A DNA stretch of 64,000 bases from UBA8752 sp049610565 (lineage in GTDB: Bacteria > Bacteroidota > Bacteroidia > Flavobacteriales_D > Sanyastnellaceae): positions 3,245 to 67,244 of the forward strand of contig JBMYZR010000007.1 of assembly GCA_049610565.1 (NCBI GenBank). Reading direction: 5' to 3'. Under the pieces are notes generated by a model. That model was not told where the DNA came from, searched no databases, and worked only from the letters and a program-made list of their open reading frames with translations. The position numbers and the translations under genes are program-made. The first letter of the stretch is position 1. The number at the start of each line of letters is the position of its first letter. Positions 8,451 through 20,300 of this stretch are shown piece by piece.

Positions 8451-10184
8451 ATGAAAGTCGAGATCAACCAACGCATCGCCGGGTTGTTGGACAATCCAGA
8501 CATCGAAACCGTCCGCGTCGAAGTGCGCACCGCATTTGAGGTGTACCGTGATGCCAGGGAAAAGGACGTGAAGGCACAACGCGAGGCGTGGGACAAGGAA
8601 GAGCGCCCCGACCCGGAACCGGGCGAGGAGCCCCAACGCTTCGAATACACCCCGGACGAAGAGGACCAGCGCAACGACGAGATGTACGCCGCCTTCCGCG
8701 AACGGGAAAAGGCGTGGCGGGAAAAGGTCGCGGCGGAACAGCGCGCCAACCTCGAAAAGAAACAGGCCATCCTGACGAAGCTCCAGGAACTCGTGGCCAA
8801 CGAGGAGCACATCGGCAAAATGTTCGATGCCTTCAACACATTGACCGAGGAGTGGAATGCGGTGGGCAACGTGCCCGGAGACCAATACCGCGACCTGCAT
8901 GACCATTGGCACCGGCTGCGCGACGAGTTCTTCTACAACGTCAACATCTACAAGCAGCTCCAGGACCACGACCTCAAGATCAACCTCAAGAAAAAGGAGG
9001 ATCTCATCGCCCAGGCGGCCCAGCTCTCCGAGATCGACGACCTCAAGGAGAAGGAGATGCTCGCCCGGAGCTACATGAAGGCCTGGTTCGATGTGGGCCC
9101 GAGTCCCCGGGAGACCTATCAGGAACTCGCCGACACCTTCTTCGGGCACACCCGGGTTGCGCTCGATCAGGTCAAGGCGCATTACGACAGCATCCGAGAG
9201 GGATTCCAGAAGAACCTCGAGGCCAAGCAGGCGCTCGTCGAGGAGGTCCGCACCCTGCTCGAGGAGGAAATCCAGGATGCCTCGGCATGGCCTGCCCAAG
9301 CCGAGAAGGTCAAGGAGGTTCAGAAGCGGTGGAAGATGGTCGGGTTTGCAGGCCGACAGGACGACCAGCAGGTCTGGGAGCAATTCCGCGGTCTCTGCGA
9401 CCTGTTCTTCCAGAAGCGCGACGCCGCCTTCACCGATGTGCGCGACGCCCAGAAGAAGGTCAAGGAGCGCAAGGAAGCCATCGCCAAGGAGGCCGCCGAG
9501 TTGGCCGAGAGCAAGGATTGGAAGCCCACTTCCGACCGGTTCATCGCCCTCCAGAAGGAATGGAAGGAGCTTGGATCGGCAGGACCCCGGGACGAGAATC
9601 GCTTGTGGCGGAAGTTCCGCGGCGCCTGCGATGTCTTCTTCACGGCACGCAAGGCGGTCTATGCGGACCGCGACAAGGAGCACAAGGAGAACCTCAAGAA
9701 GAAGGAGGCCCTCATCCAGGAGATCGAGGCCTTCGAACTCACCGGCAAGCACGGGGACGACCTGCAGTCACTGAAGGCCTTCTCCAACCGGTGGGCAGAA
9801 AGCGGACACGTGCCGCGCCGGGTGTTCGAGCAGATTGTCGAACGCTACCGGGCCGCCATGGACGTCAAGTACGATGCCCTCGGTGCCAAGCGCAGCGAAC
9901 GGTCCGTTGAAGCCTACAAGAACCGCGTGGAGAGCATGGTCCGGGGCGAAGGGGCCGAGCACATGGCCCGGAAGGAAGAGCGCATGATGCGCGAGAAGAT
10001 GGACCGCCTCCGCAAGCGCGTCGCCCAGTACGAGAACAACATGGGCATCTTCACCGGAAAGGGCGCCGCCTCCATCATGGCGGACCTGCAGAAGAAGATC
10101 GAGGCGGACAAGCGCGAGATGGACGAAATCCGCCGCAAGCTCAAGATGCTGCGCGAGGCGCGTCAAGCGAATCAAGGGGATTGA
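8451..10184 (+). CDS. DUF349-repeat coiled-coil protein
   Basis: A 577-residue, strongly charged, helical cytoplasmic protein without signal peptide or membrane segment. It contains about five DUF349-type repeats of roughly 75 residues between residues 110 and 490, each with a conserved Trp and a [RK]F motif, for example LTEEWNAVGNVP, MKAWFDVGPSP, KRWKMVGFAG, KEWKELGSAGP and SNRWAESGHVP. The C-terminal 80 residues form a Lys/Arg/Glu-rich coiled coil. Such proteins are widespread in Bacteroidota; their molecular function is not established. It diverges from recX, and its 3' end overlaps the convergent receiver gene by 44 bases. Confidence 0.88.
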   Translation: MKVEINQRIAGLLDNPDIETVRVEVRTAFEVYRDAREKDVKAQREAWDKEERPDPEPGEEPQRFEYTPDEEDQRNDEMYAAFREREKAWREKVAAEQRANLEKKQAILTKLQELVANEEHIGKMFDAFNTLTEEWNAVGNVPGDQYRDLHDHWHRLRDEFFYNVNIYKQLQDHDLKINLKKKEDLIAQAAQLSEIDDLKEKEMLARSYMKAWFDVGPSPRETYQELADTFFGHTRVALDQVKAHYDSIREGFQKNLEAKQALVEEVRTLLEEEIQDASAWPAQAEKVKEVQKRWKMVGFAGRQDDQQVWEQFRGLCDLFFQKRDAAFTDVRDAQKKVKERKEAIAKEAAELAESKDWKPTSDRFIALQKEWKELGSAGPRDENRLWRKFRGACDVFFTARKAVYADRDKEHKENLKKKEALIQEIEAFELTGKHGDDLQSLKAFSNRWAESGHVPRRVFEQIVERYRAAMDVKYDALGAKRSERSVEAYKNRVESMVRGEGAEHMARKEERMMREKMDRLRKRVAQYENNMGIFTGKGAASIMADLQKKIEADKREMDEIRRKLKMLREARQANQGD

Positions 10185-10575
10185 CCCCGCCCGCCACGTG
10201 GATGGCGTGCAGCTCGCGGAGCCGGTCCGGCAACGTGAACCGGTCCGCCTGCTTGTCGAGGAGATCGAGCACATCGAACTCCCGGGTCAAGGCGCGCAGC
10301 TCTTCGGTGCCATGCCCGGTGAAGAACACCACCGGATGCTTCAGGTTGAGGCTGCGGATGAGCTGAAGGAACTCCACGCCATCGATGGTCGGCATGACCG
10401 AATCGAGCAGGATCAAATCCAGCTTCTGCGTCGTCAGGATGCCCACCGCCTCCAGCGCATCGGATGTGGTCTCCGTGTGGATCCCCTGTCGCAACAGTTG
10501 AAGTTGGGTCAGCGTCAAGGCCATGGGGTCGTCGTCGACATACAGGACGCTCAAAGGGGTGGCGGATTCAGACAT
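10141..10575 (-). CDS. Single-domain response regulator (CheY-like receiver)
   Basis: A 144-residue receiver domain with little else. The acidic pocket is DDD at 14-16, the phosphoacceptor is Asp58 in LILLDSVMP, the switch Thr is T86 in FFTGHG, and the conserved Lys is K108 in LLDKQAD. There is no output domain, so it must act by protein contact or phosphotransfer. No cognate kinase lies nearby; the rprXY-like pair 24 kb away has its own regulator. The last 44 bases overlap the convergent DUF349 gene. Confidence 0.88.
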   Translation of the reverse strand: MSESATPLSVLYVDDDPMALTLTQLQLLRQGIHTETTSDALEAVGILTTQKLDLILLDSVMPTIDGVEFLQLIRSLNLKHPVVFFTGHGTEELRALTREFDVLDLLDKQADRFTLPDRLRELHAIHVAGGVNPLDSLDAPRAAS

Positions 10576-10654
10576 GGTTCCTTGAATATGGGGACGAAAT
10601 GCCGGACGGCCTGCAGGCTCCGGGGCGAAACCCCCTGTCGGATTCGTCCGGGGC

Positions 10655-11272
10655 TCAGCGCCGTGGCATCGGAAGGGGAGCGCTCTGCCACCCTTTCGAT
10701 TCGAGGAAATCGAGGACGCCCGGCAGGACTGTCTGCAGCCGAGGGGCCGCCTTCTCGCTGTCGTGCATCACGGCAATCGCCCCCGGTTTCATGGCGCGGT
10801 TGGTGGCCTCCAGGCACGTTTCGGGCGGGCGTCGCGCATCGAAATCCCCTGTCAACACCGTCCACATCACCACCTCGCTTCGGGCCCCGATGGCCCGCGC
10901 CTGGCCCTTGGTGATGCGGCCGTAGGGCGGCCGGAACAGACCGGATCCCGTGATGGCCTCACATTCGAGGTAGGAGCGCAGGTAAGCGCGGTGCGGCGTC
11001 GCCCAGCCCGATTCATGCCGCATCGTGTGGTTGCCCCAGGCGTGCCCTTCATCCCGGATGCGGTCAAACACCTCGGGGTGCCGGAGGATGTTGTCCCCCA
11101 CACAGAAGAAGGTGCCCTTGTGGCCGCGGCGCCTCAGTTCGTCCAGCACGAACGGGGTCCACTCCGGGTGCGGACCGTCGTCGAACGTGAGGTGGACCGC
11201 CTCTCCGTTTCCCTGCCAGGTGAATTCCGGAAACAGGGTGGGAACGGCCTTGGGAACGCGGGTGCTGTACAC
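10655..11272 (-). CDS. NodB-type polysaccharide deacetylase
   Basis: Carbohydrate esterase family 4 protein, probably removing N-acetyl groups from a cell-wall or capsular sugar. Motif 1 is TFDDGPHPEWTP, motif 2 the metal pair in GNHTMRHE, motif 3 RPPYGR, then MWTV and a final VMHDS. The GTG at 11272 gives 205 residues, the usual size for the short Bacteroidota version, beginning VYSTRVPKAVPTLFPEF. A longer frame would need a TTG that coincides with the divergent leuS start, which is unlikely. No signal peptide is visible in the short form. The exact substrate is unknown. Confidence 0.87.
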   Translation of the reverse strand: MYSTRVPKAVPTLFPEFTWQGNGEAVHLTFDDGPHPEWTPFVLDELRRRGHKGTFFCVGDNILRHPEVFDRIRDEGHAWGNHTMRHESGWATPHRAYLRSYLECEAITGSGLFRPPYGRITKGQARAIGARSEVVMWTVLTGDFDARRPPETCLEATNRAMKPGAIAVMHDSEKAAPRLQTVLPGVLDFLESKGWQSAPLPMPRR

Positions 11273-11343
11273 GCCGGCAAGTTCGGCACGGAACCCGTTT
11301 GGCAGGTCCCTGCCGGAACACCCGGGAGACCTTGGCTCCGCGG

Positions 11344-11351
11344 TATCTTCG
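11344..11351 (+). promoter_or_regulatory. Candidate -7 box for leuS
   Basis: TATCTTCG matches the TAnnTTCG variant seen ahead of several tRNA genes in this window and ends 19 bases before the leuS ATG, inside the 98-base divergent gap with the deacetylase gene. Confidence 0.4.
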
Positions 11352-11370
11352 CCGCACATCGCACAGGGCA

Positions 11371-14178
11371 ATGGAATACGACTTCAAGGCCATCGAGGCC
11401 AAGTGGCGGGCAAAGTGGACGGAACAGGGGACCTATCGCGCCGAAGAGGTGGACGGGAAGCCCAAGTACTACGTGTTGGACATGTTCCCCTACCCCAGTG
11501 GGGCCGGCCTGCACGTCGGCCACCCGCTGGGCTACATCGCCTCGGACGTCATCGCCCGGTACAAGCGCCAGTGCGGGTTCAATGTCCTGCACCCGCAGGG
11601 CTATGACAGCTTCGGCCTGCCCGCCGAGCAGTACGCCATCCAGACGGGGCAGCACCCCGCGATCACGACCGAGCGGAACATCGCCCGCTACCGCAGCCAG
11701 CTCGACCTGCTTGGATTCAGCTACGACTGGAGCCGGGAAGTGCGCACGAGCAGCCCGGACTACTACCGCTGGACGCAGTGGATTTTCGCCCGCCTGTTCG
11801 AGCACGGGTACGACCATGGGGCGGGCAAGGCCCGTCCGATCGAGGCCTTGACCGCGGTCTTCGCAGCGTCCGGCAATGCCGGCCTGGAGTGGTCGGTTGG
11901 GGAGGACACCCTGCTTGACGCCGGATGTGCCGCGTGGGGCGACGGCTTCGACGGCACGTTCTCCGCGGAACAATGGAACGCGCTCGATGCGGCCGGCCAG
12001 AATGGCATCCTCATGGCCTATCGCCTCGCCTACCTCGCCGACAGCGAGGTCAATTGGTGCCCGGCCCTCGGCACGGTGCTCGCCAACGATGAAGTGGTGG
12101 GCGGCCTCAGTGAGCGGGGCGGCCATCCGGTGGTGCGCAAGAAGATGCGCCAGTGGATGATGCGCATCACGGCCTACGCCGATCGGCTGCTCGACGGACT
12201 GGACACCATCGATTGGTCCGACAGCATCAAGGAGGTCCAGCGCAATTGGATTGGCAAAAGCACGGGCGCCCAACTCCGCTTCGCCATCCAGGACCATCCC
12301 GACCACCACATCGAGGTCTTCTCCACCCGCCCGGACACCCTGCACGGGGCCAACTTCCTCGTGCTCGCCCCGGAGCACGACCTCGTCGACGCCATCACCA
12401 CCGACGGCCAGCGTGCCGCCGTGTCGGCCTACCAACAGGAGACCGCCGCCCGCAGCGAGCGGGAGCGCATGGCCGGCGACCGCGGCGTGACCGGGTGCTT
12501 CACCGGCGCCCACGCGGTGCACCCGTTGACCGGGGACGCCATGCCCATCTGGATCGCCGACTACGTCTTGGCCGGCTACGGCACGGGCGCCGTCATGGCC
12601 GTCCCAGCCGGCGACCAGCGCGACTGGGAATTCGCCAAGGCGTTCGACTTGCCCATCCCGCCCATCTTCGAAGGGCACGACATCGAGACCGGCGCCCAGT
12701 CGGACAAGGGGGCCGTGCTCTGCAACAGCGGCGACTGGAATGGCCTGACCTGCAACGAAGCCCTGCCGCGCGCCATCGCCGAGACCGAGGCCGCCGGCTT
12801 CGCCAAGCCCCGCGTCAACTTCCGCTTGCGCGACGCGGTCTTCAGCCGCCAGCGCTACTGGGGCGAGCCCTTCCCCATCTGCTATGTGGACGGCATTCCC
12901 CAGCTGATCGAGGACGAGCAGGTCCTGTTGCCCGACGTCGACGCCTACCTGCCGACCGAGGACGGTGACCCGCCGCTCGCCCGCGCCGAACAGTGGAACG
13001 TCAGCCGCGGCGACCGCATGGAGTACAACACCATGCCGGGCTGGGCCGGATCGAGCTGGTACTTCCTGCGCTACATGGACCCGCACAATGCGGATGCCTT
13101 CTGTGACCGGGCCAAAAGCGACTACTGGGGCCAGGTCGACCTCTATGTGGGCGGGGCGGAGCACGGCACAGGTCACCTCTTGTACAGCCGCTTCTGGACG
13201 AAGTTCCTCTTTGACCTCGACCTCATCGGGTTCGACGAGCCCTTCGCCAAGATGATCAACCAGGGCATGATCCTGGGGCGGAGCAGCTTCGTCTACCGCA
13301 TCGAAGGAACCAACCGGTTCGTCACCTTCGAGCAGCGCAAGGAGCACCGGACCCAGCGCCTGCACGTGGACATCAGCCTGGTGCGCAATGATGTCCTTGA
13401 CCTCGAGGGCTTCAAAGCATGGCGCCCGGAATTCGCTGACGCGGAATTCGTCCTCAACGAGGCGGGAGAGTATCGCTGCGGAAGCGAGGTGGAGAAGATG
13501 TCCAAGTCGAAGTTCAACGTGGAGAACCCCGACGACTTGGTGGAGCGCTATGGCGCCGACACCCTCCGCTGCTACGAGATGTTCCTCGGGCCGCTGGAGC
13601 AGGCCAAGCCCTGGGACACCCAGGGCATCAATGGCGTGCATGGCTTCCTGCGCAAGCTGACCCGCCTCTACCGCGATGCCGACGGGAACGTGCTGATCAC
13701 CGACGGCGCTCCGTCGGCTGAGGCCGAGCGCGCCCTGCACAAGACCATCAAGAAGGTCACGGAGGACCTCGAGCGCCTCAGCTGGAACACCGTCGTGAGC
13801 GCCATGATGATCGGGGTCAATGAGTTGACCGAGGCCGGGTGCCACGAGCGGGCCGTCCTGCAACCTCTGTCCGCTTTGCTCACGCCCTACGCACCGCACC
13901 TCGCCGAGGAATTGTGGGAAGCCTGCGGCGGGGAGGGCTCCGTCGTGGATGCCGCCTGGCCGAAGTGGGATGCGGAGAAGCTGGTCGAATCCGAAGTGAC
14001 CTACCCCGTCCAGTTCAACGGCAAGGTCCGGTTCCAGTTTGCCGTGGCCGCCGATTCCGCGCCTGCCGATGTGGAGGCCGCCGTGTTGGCCGACGAACGC
14101 ACGGCCAAGCAACTGCAGGGCCGAACGCCCAAGAAGGTGATCGTGGTCCCCGGCCGCATCATCAACATCGTGGGCTGA
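11371..14178 (+). CDS. leuS: Leucyl-tRNA synthetase
   Basis: Charges tRNA-Leu. The 935-residue class I synthetase has the HIGH-type motif HVGH at residues 48-51 and KMSKS at 709-713. A long insertion after LTAVFAASGNA, before VNWCPALGTVLANDEVV, is typical of Bacteroidota LeuRS. The CP1 editing domain is visible (THPDTLHGANFL-like STRPDTLHGANF, and GTGAVMAVPAGDQRDWEFA). The start MEYDFKAIEAKW at 11371 is standard. It stands alone, with a candidate promoter directly upstream. Confidence 0.97.
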   Translation: MEYDFKAIEAKWRAKWTEQGTYRAEEVDGKPKYYVLDMFPYPSGAGLHVGHPLGYIASDVIARYKRQCGFNVLHPQGYDSFGLPAEQYAIQTGQHPAITTERNIARYRSQLDLLGFSYDWSREVRTSSPDYYRWTQWIFARLFEHGYDHGAGKARPIEALTAVFAASGNAGLEWSVGEDTLLDAGCAAWGDGFDGTFSAEQWNALDAAGQNGILMAYRLAYLADSEVNWCPALGTVLANDEVVGGLSERGGHPVVRKKMRQWMMRITAYADRLLDGLDTIDWSDSIKEVQRNWIGKSTGAQLRFAIQDHPDHHIEVFSTRPDTLHGANFLVLAPEHDLVDAITTDGQRAAVSAYQQETAARSERERMAGDRGVTGCFTGAHAVHPLTGDAMPIWIADYVLAGYGTGAVMAVPAGDQRDWEFAKAFDLPIPPIFEGHDIETGAQSDKGAVLCNSGDWNGLTCNEALPRAIAETEAAGFAKPRVNFRLRDAVFSRQRYWGEPFPICYVDGIPQLIEDEQVLLPDVDAYLPTEDGDPPLARAEQWNVSRGDRMEYNTMPGWAGSSWYFLRYMDPHNADAFCDRAKSDYWGQVDLYVGGAEHGTGHLLYSRFWTKFLFDLDLIGFDEPFAKMINQGMILGRSSFVYRIEGTNRFVTFEQRKEHRTQRLHVDISLVRNDVLDLEGFKAWRPEFADAEFVLNEAGEYRCGSEVEKMSKSKFNVENPDDLVERYGADTLRCYEMFLGPLEQAKPWDTQGINGVHGFLRKLTRLYRDADGNVLITDGAPSAEAERALHKTIKKVTEDLERLSWNTVVSAMMIGVNELTEAGCHERAVLQPLSALLTPYAPHLAEELWEACGGEGSVVDAAWPKWDAEKLVESEVTYPVQFNGKVRFQFAVAADSAPADVEAAVLADERTAKQLQGRTPKKVIVVPGRIINIVG

Positions 14179-14263
14179 CCCGAACCGCCGGACCCTCAAC
14201 ATCACCACCCTCCCCGTTCTATACACTGTCGTTCAAATCGACTTTTTCTTCGACGAACAGGAA

Positions 14264-14271
14264 TTTATTTG
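14264..14271 (+). promoter_or_regulatory. AT-rich putative promoter region of the giant surface protein gene
   Basis: The 160 bases between leuS and the giant gene contain a marked AT-rich patch (about 14240-14305) in otherwise GC-rich DNA. TTTATTTG at 14264-14271 matches 7 of 8 consensus positions. No clean -33 element is visible, so the exact box is uncertain. Confidence 0.27.
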
Positions 14272-14338
14272 CGATTAGTAGAATAATTGGCGATATTCGT
14301 GTGCACTTATCCGCACTTGATCCAGATATCATCTCGCC

Positions 14339-17300
14339 ATGGTTTCCTATCGCTTTTTGCTCAGCCTGCTCCTGACCACCTCCTGCCTCGCCCTTCAGGC
14401 GCGCCCCATGTTGTCCTCTCCTGCCCCCGAAGGGTATGAGGTGGAGACTGAGGTCGTAACCGAAGACATCGGCATGCTGGTCGGCGCCCTCGGCATCACC
14501 GACCTCACCGGCTACAGCTGCACGCGGTTGTACGTCGTCATGAACCACGCCGACGACTTCATGTCCTCGGTGTCCGGTGACGCCATCAACCCGACGTACG
14601 TCAATACGACGACCACCTTTTATCATGCCACGCTCGGTTCCGGTACCCCCAACGGCATCAACAGCCTGCTCTTCCCGGTGTATCCCGACCTCGCCTATGA
14701 CAGCTGGGTGACCATCGGATTGGAGGGTGCGCCCAACGCCTTGGCCGGTGAGGCCAACGTGAGCACGGTGCAAGCCACGGACAATCCGTGGATGACCAAC
14801 TTCGACCCCGGCGGCGGATTGCCGGGAGCCAACATTGCCATCGACGACATCATCGGCGGTGCTTGGTATGCCCTCAATGGCGATGCCAATGGAATCGCCG
14901 GCGACGACCTCAAGGTCCTCATCGGTCAGTTCACCACCACCGGCGAGATCAGCGGACAGATCTATTGTCAGGTCTTCATCAATGGAAATGGCCAGACCGA
15001 ATTCCGGGACACCTTCTTCTTTGGTCCGGATGCAGACGTGGAAGGGTGCATGGACCCCACGGCCTGCAACTTCAATGCGGACGCGACGACTGACGATGGC
15101 TCCTGCGCGTATGCCGAGGACGGACTCGATTGTGACGGCAACTGCCTCGCCGACGCCGATGGCGACGGAATCTGCGACGGCGACGAAATCGCCGGTTGCC
15201 AGGATGACACCGCTTGCAACTACGACGCCACCGCCACGGATGACGATGGATCGTGTGAGTTCACTTCCTGCGCTGGCTGTCTCGACGCCACCGCCTGCAA
15301 CTACGACGCAGACGCCACCCTCGACGACGGGTCCTGCACCTATGCCGGTGACGGCCTCGACTGTGACGGCAACTGCCTTGCCGACGCCGATGGCGACGGA
15401 ATCTGTGACGGCGACGAGATCGCCGGATGTCAGGACGACACCGCCTGCAACTACGACGCCACCGCCACCGACGACGATGGCTCCTGCACCTATGCCGGTG
15501 ACGGCCTCGACTGCGACGGCAACTGCCTCGCCGACGCCGATGGCGACGGCATCTGCGACGGCGACGAGATCGCCGGTTGCCAGGACGACACTGCCTGCAA
15601 CTACGACGCCACCGCCACCGACGACGATGGCTCCTGCACCTATGCCGGTGACGGCCTCGACTGCGATGGCAACTGCCTCGCCGACGCCGATGGTGACGGC
15701 ATCTGCGACGGGGATGACCCGTGCAACGAACCCGACCTGACCCCCGCTGTGCTGCCGGTCGTTCCGGCCACCTATATCGCGGAGGTGACCCTCAACGGAC
15801 AACCGGTGACGGGCATGACCGTCCTGGCCACCGTGGATGGCGAAACCGTGGGTGTGGACGAGGCCTTCGAATTCGAAGGCGGATCCTGGGTCAGCATGAC
15901 CCTCTACGTGTCTCCGGGTGAGACTGTGGAATTCAACTTGTTCGACCCGGCTGCCTGTGAGCTGTTCGACCTCGATCTGGAGGTGAACGTGACGGAAGAG
16001 GGCGAGGAGCTCTCCACCTTCGACGCGCCCGGTCTCCTTCCGTTCCTGGGCGACGATGCGGTCCTCGGTTGCGACGATGCGACCGCCTGCAACTACGATG
16101 AGGACGCCAATGTCGACGACGGCTCCTGTGAGTACCCGGACGCCGGCCTCGATTGTGACGGCAACTGCTTGAACGATGCCGACGGAGATGGCATTTGCGA
16201 CGAGGACGAGACCCTCGGTTGCACCGACGATCTCGCTTGCGACTTCGACCCCACCGCCACCGACGATGATGGGTCCTGCACGTACCCGGTCGACATCTAC
16301 GGAACAGACTACGTGGACTGCAACGGCGAGTGCCTCGACGATGCCGACGGAGATGGCGTCTGCGATGACGAGGAGACGGCCGGTTGTACCGACCCCGACG
16401 CCTGCAATGCCGGCGATTACTCCGACACGGACAACAGCCTGTGCGACTACCCGGCTGATTTGTACGGCGTGGACAATGTCGACTGTGACGGCAACTGCCT
16501 CAACGATGCGGATGGCGACGGCGTCTGCGACGAGGACGAAGTGGAGGGTTGCCAGGACGAGACCGCCTGCAACTACGACGCCACCGCCACGGATGACGAC
16601 GGTTCCTGCGAATACGCTGAAGCCGGACTCGACTGCGACGGCAACTGCCTCAACGATGCCGATGGCGACGGCGTCTGCGACGAGGACGAAGTGGAGGGCT
16701 GCCAGGACGAGACCGCCTGCAACTACGACGCCACCGCCACGGATGACAACGGCTCCTGCGAATACGCTGAAGCCGGCCTCGACTGCGACGGCAACTGCCT
16801 CAACGATGCCGATGGTGACGGAATCTGCGATGAGGATGAAGTGGGCGGCTGTGCCGATGCCGGTGCCTGCAACTTCGACGCAGACGCCACGGACGACGAT
16901 GGCTCCTGTGAGTACACGAGCTGCGCTGGCTGTACCGATGCCGACGCCTGCAACTACGACGCCGACGCCACGCTCGACGACGCCTCCTGCGACTACACGA
17001 GCTGCGCGGGCTGCACCGATGCCGACGCCTGCAACTACGACGCCGACGCCACGCTCGATGACGGTTCCTGCACCTTCCCGGAAGAGGGCCTCGACTGCGA
17101 CGGCAACTGCCTGGCTGACGCCGATGGCGACGGCATCTGCGACGGAGACGACCCGTGCAACGAGCCCGACATGGATGTGGTGGTCCTGCCCCTCATCCCG
17201 AACACCCTCATCGCCGACGTGACGTTGGACGGCATGCCCATCGTGGGCGCCACCGTCATCGCCACGGCCGACGGTCTGGTGGTGGGCACCGGGGTCACCT

Positions 17301-20300
17301 TCGAGTATGAAGGCGCCTCCTACGTCAACATGAACCTCTATCTCGAGGCGAACCAGACGGTCGCCCTGACCCTCTTCGACGCCGCCGATTGTGCCCTGTA
17401 CGACCTCGACTTCGACCTGATTGCCCTCGAAGAAGGCGGTGACCTCGGCACCTTCGACGACCCGGCCGGCCTGCCTTACCTCTCTGGTGATGCCATTGAA
17501 GGCTGCATGGACGAGACCGCCTGCAACTACAACGAGAACGCCACCATTCCGGGCACCTGCGTGTACCCGGAGCAGTACTGCGGGGCGGACTACTACAACT
17601 GCGATTGCGAATGCCTCAACGACACCGACGGAGACGGCATCTGCGACGAAGCGGAAGTGCCCGGCTGCAGCGACGCACTCGCCTGCAACTACGATGACGA
17701 CGCGACCGACGTGGACGACAGCCTTTGCACCTACCCGGCCGAGGACTACCTCGATTGTGACGGCAACTGCCTGTCCGACGCGGACGGAGACGGCCTCTGC
17801 GATGAAGAGGAAGTGCCCGGCTGTACCGACGAGAACGCCTGCAACTACGACGCTGGCGCCACCGACGATGACGGGTCCTGCACCTACGCTGAAGTCGGAT
17901 TCGACTGCAATGGCGACCCGCTCGAGCTGGACGATTGCGATCCGGAGTGCATTGCCTTCGACCCGCCGGTCGAGGACTACACCGTGGAGTGCCTCGATGA
18001 CCTCGACGGCTTGACCTGCGAGAGCCCGACTTCCGCCCTCAACACCTGCACGGGTGCGGAATACGACGAGGTGGCCTGCGTGTCCACCCCCTACAACCTG
18101 CCCTATTCCACAGGAACGGCCACCACGGCCTACGGCATGGGACCGGATGCCGCCATCCGCATCTACGGCCTCGAACTGGCCGGCATGGCCGACTCCGATT
18201 ACTTCATCGAGACCGGTGACGGATTGAGCTTCACGCAGTTCGCCAATGGCGTCGCCGTCCTGGAGGGATCCGTCGCCAACGAACTCAATCCCAACCAATC
18301 CTTCGACGTCTTCTACGTGTTCGAAGACCGCACCTCCGGCGCCGACTGGGCCGCCATGGGCAAGGGATTCAAGTACATCTACACCTGCAACGACCTTCCG
18401 TTTGACGATTGGAGCATCTACATGCTCAAGAGCGACCAGAGCTACCTGCAGGGAACGGGAGACTTCGAGGGAAGCCTGCTCCAGGTCAACCACGCCCCGA
18501 GCAACGGGTACTTCGGCTTCCAGGTCGGCCTCGGTGCCAACGACCACAACTGCGAGTACGGTCTCGGCGGTTGGTTTGCCTGGGAAGGACAGATCAACGG
18601 CATGGAGGTCAACGGTGCCCTCGGTGACGTCATCACCAACCTCGATTTCGAGGATGTCGTCCCGACCGAGCTCGACCCCTGTGTGACCAACATCTACACC
18701 GTCTTCGACGACAGCTGCGGCGCCATCAACGTGACCCAGCAGGTGTGCCGCCTCGACGAGACCGCGCCCCTCTTCGACGATTGCCCGGCCGACGTGACCG
18801 TGTCCTGCACGGATGCCCTGCCCGAGGTGCCCGTCCTGACCGCGACGGACAACTGCGACGATCCCGGCAGCCCGGTCGTGACCTACCTCGGCGAGACCGT
18901 GGTCGACCAGACGTCCAGCGCCTGCTACACGTTGCAGCGCACCTGGTCCGCCATCGACCTCTTCGACAACGAGACCCTCTGCGTCCAGCTCATTCATGTG
19001 GTCGACACCGAGGCGCCGTCGATTGCCCTGACCCTGCCCGGCGACCTTCAGGTCCCCGTGTCCGCCCTGTGCGAGACCGACCTGTCCACGGACATGACGG
19101 GCATGGCCGAGGCCGTCTTCACCGACAACTGCGCGTTTGCCTCCGGCGACATCACCTACACCGACATGGTCACCGACAGCACCGCTGCCGGCTGCTACAC
19201 CATTGAGCGCCAGTGGATGGCCACCGCCACGGACAGCTGTGGCAACACCTCCATGGACATGGGCATCCAGACCATCGAGGTCATCGACACCCAGGCGCCG
19301 GTCATCACGCTCAGCGCCACGCAGACGGAACTCGCCTGTGACGCATGGAACTGTGACCTCGACGCGCTCGTCGACCTCGGCCTCGTGTCCTGGACGGACA
19401 ACTGCGCCATCGACACGGCCTACATCGATTGCCAGTCCATGTCGGGCGGCTGCGTGTCTCCCGTCCCGACGTGGGATGTGGCGTACACCGTCGTCGACGC
19501 GTGCGGCAACTCGACCACCACCCACCAGTTCATCCTCATGATCGACACGGTCGCTCCGACCATCGACATCACCTGCCCGGCCGATGTCGTGGTGGAATTG
19601 GATGCGGATTGCCAGGGCGAGCTCGACCCGACCCAATCCGGAGAGGTGGCCATCACCAGCACGGACAACTGCGACGCGGCGCCGACCCTCAGCTACACAA
19701 TTGAGGACAGCGAGCCCGACTACACCTGCGCCGATGGCACGGGCACGTATGTGATCACGCGGACGTTCCACGCGGTCAGCACGGACCACTGCGGCAACAC
19801 CGCCGAGGCGTCCTGCACGCAGGTCCTGACGGTGGTCGACGTGACCGCGCCGGTGGTGACCCTGCTCGAATGCCCGGCCGACACGGCGGTGGCCCTCGAT
19901 GCCGATTGCGCCGCCGAATTCGGAACCGACCTGCTCGGCCTGCCCACCATCCTCGCTGAGGACGGCTGCGACATCGCCCCGGCCACGTTCCACTACCACG
20001 TGGATGGTCCGTCCTCCCCGCTCTGCGACGGCAGCGACGGCAGCGCCGATGGCAGCTTCAGCTTCGAGCGGACCTTCTACGCCTGGTCCATGGACGCCTG
20101 CGGCAACGTCGGCGACACCGTGACCTGCGTCCAGACCATCACGGCCCTGGATGAGACCGCGCCCGAATTCGCGTCCTTCGACCCGTATCAGGTGGCCTCC
20201 TGCGAAATGCTGACGGACGCGACCGACCCGACGCAGGTTCCGCTCGACGTGTTCGACAACTGCGACGCCGACCTCACGATCAGCATCGAGGCCTGGCCGC

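Noticed and set aside
11273..11371. Longer deacetylase start (TTG at 11371)
   Set aside because: It would coincide with the divergent leuS ATG and adds a non-homologous Cys/Pro-rich stretch. The GTG at 11272 gives the usual length.
15419..17072. Regular direct repeats considered as a CRISPR array
   Set aside because: The 150- and 81-bp units are in-frame protein-coding modules with no spacers, and no cas genes are present.
15043..17900. DADGDG repeats as cellulosome dockerins
   Set aside because: No cohesin gene or cellulase is present, and the modules follow the ACNYD/DGSC pattern usual in flavobacterial surface proteins.
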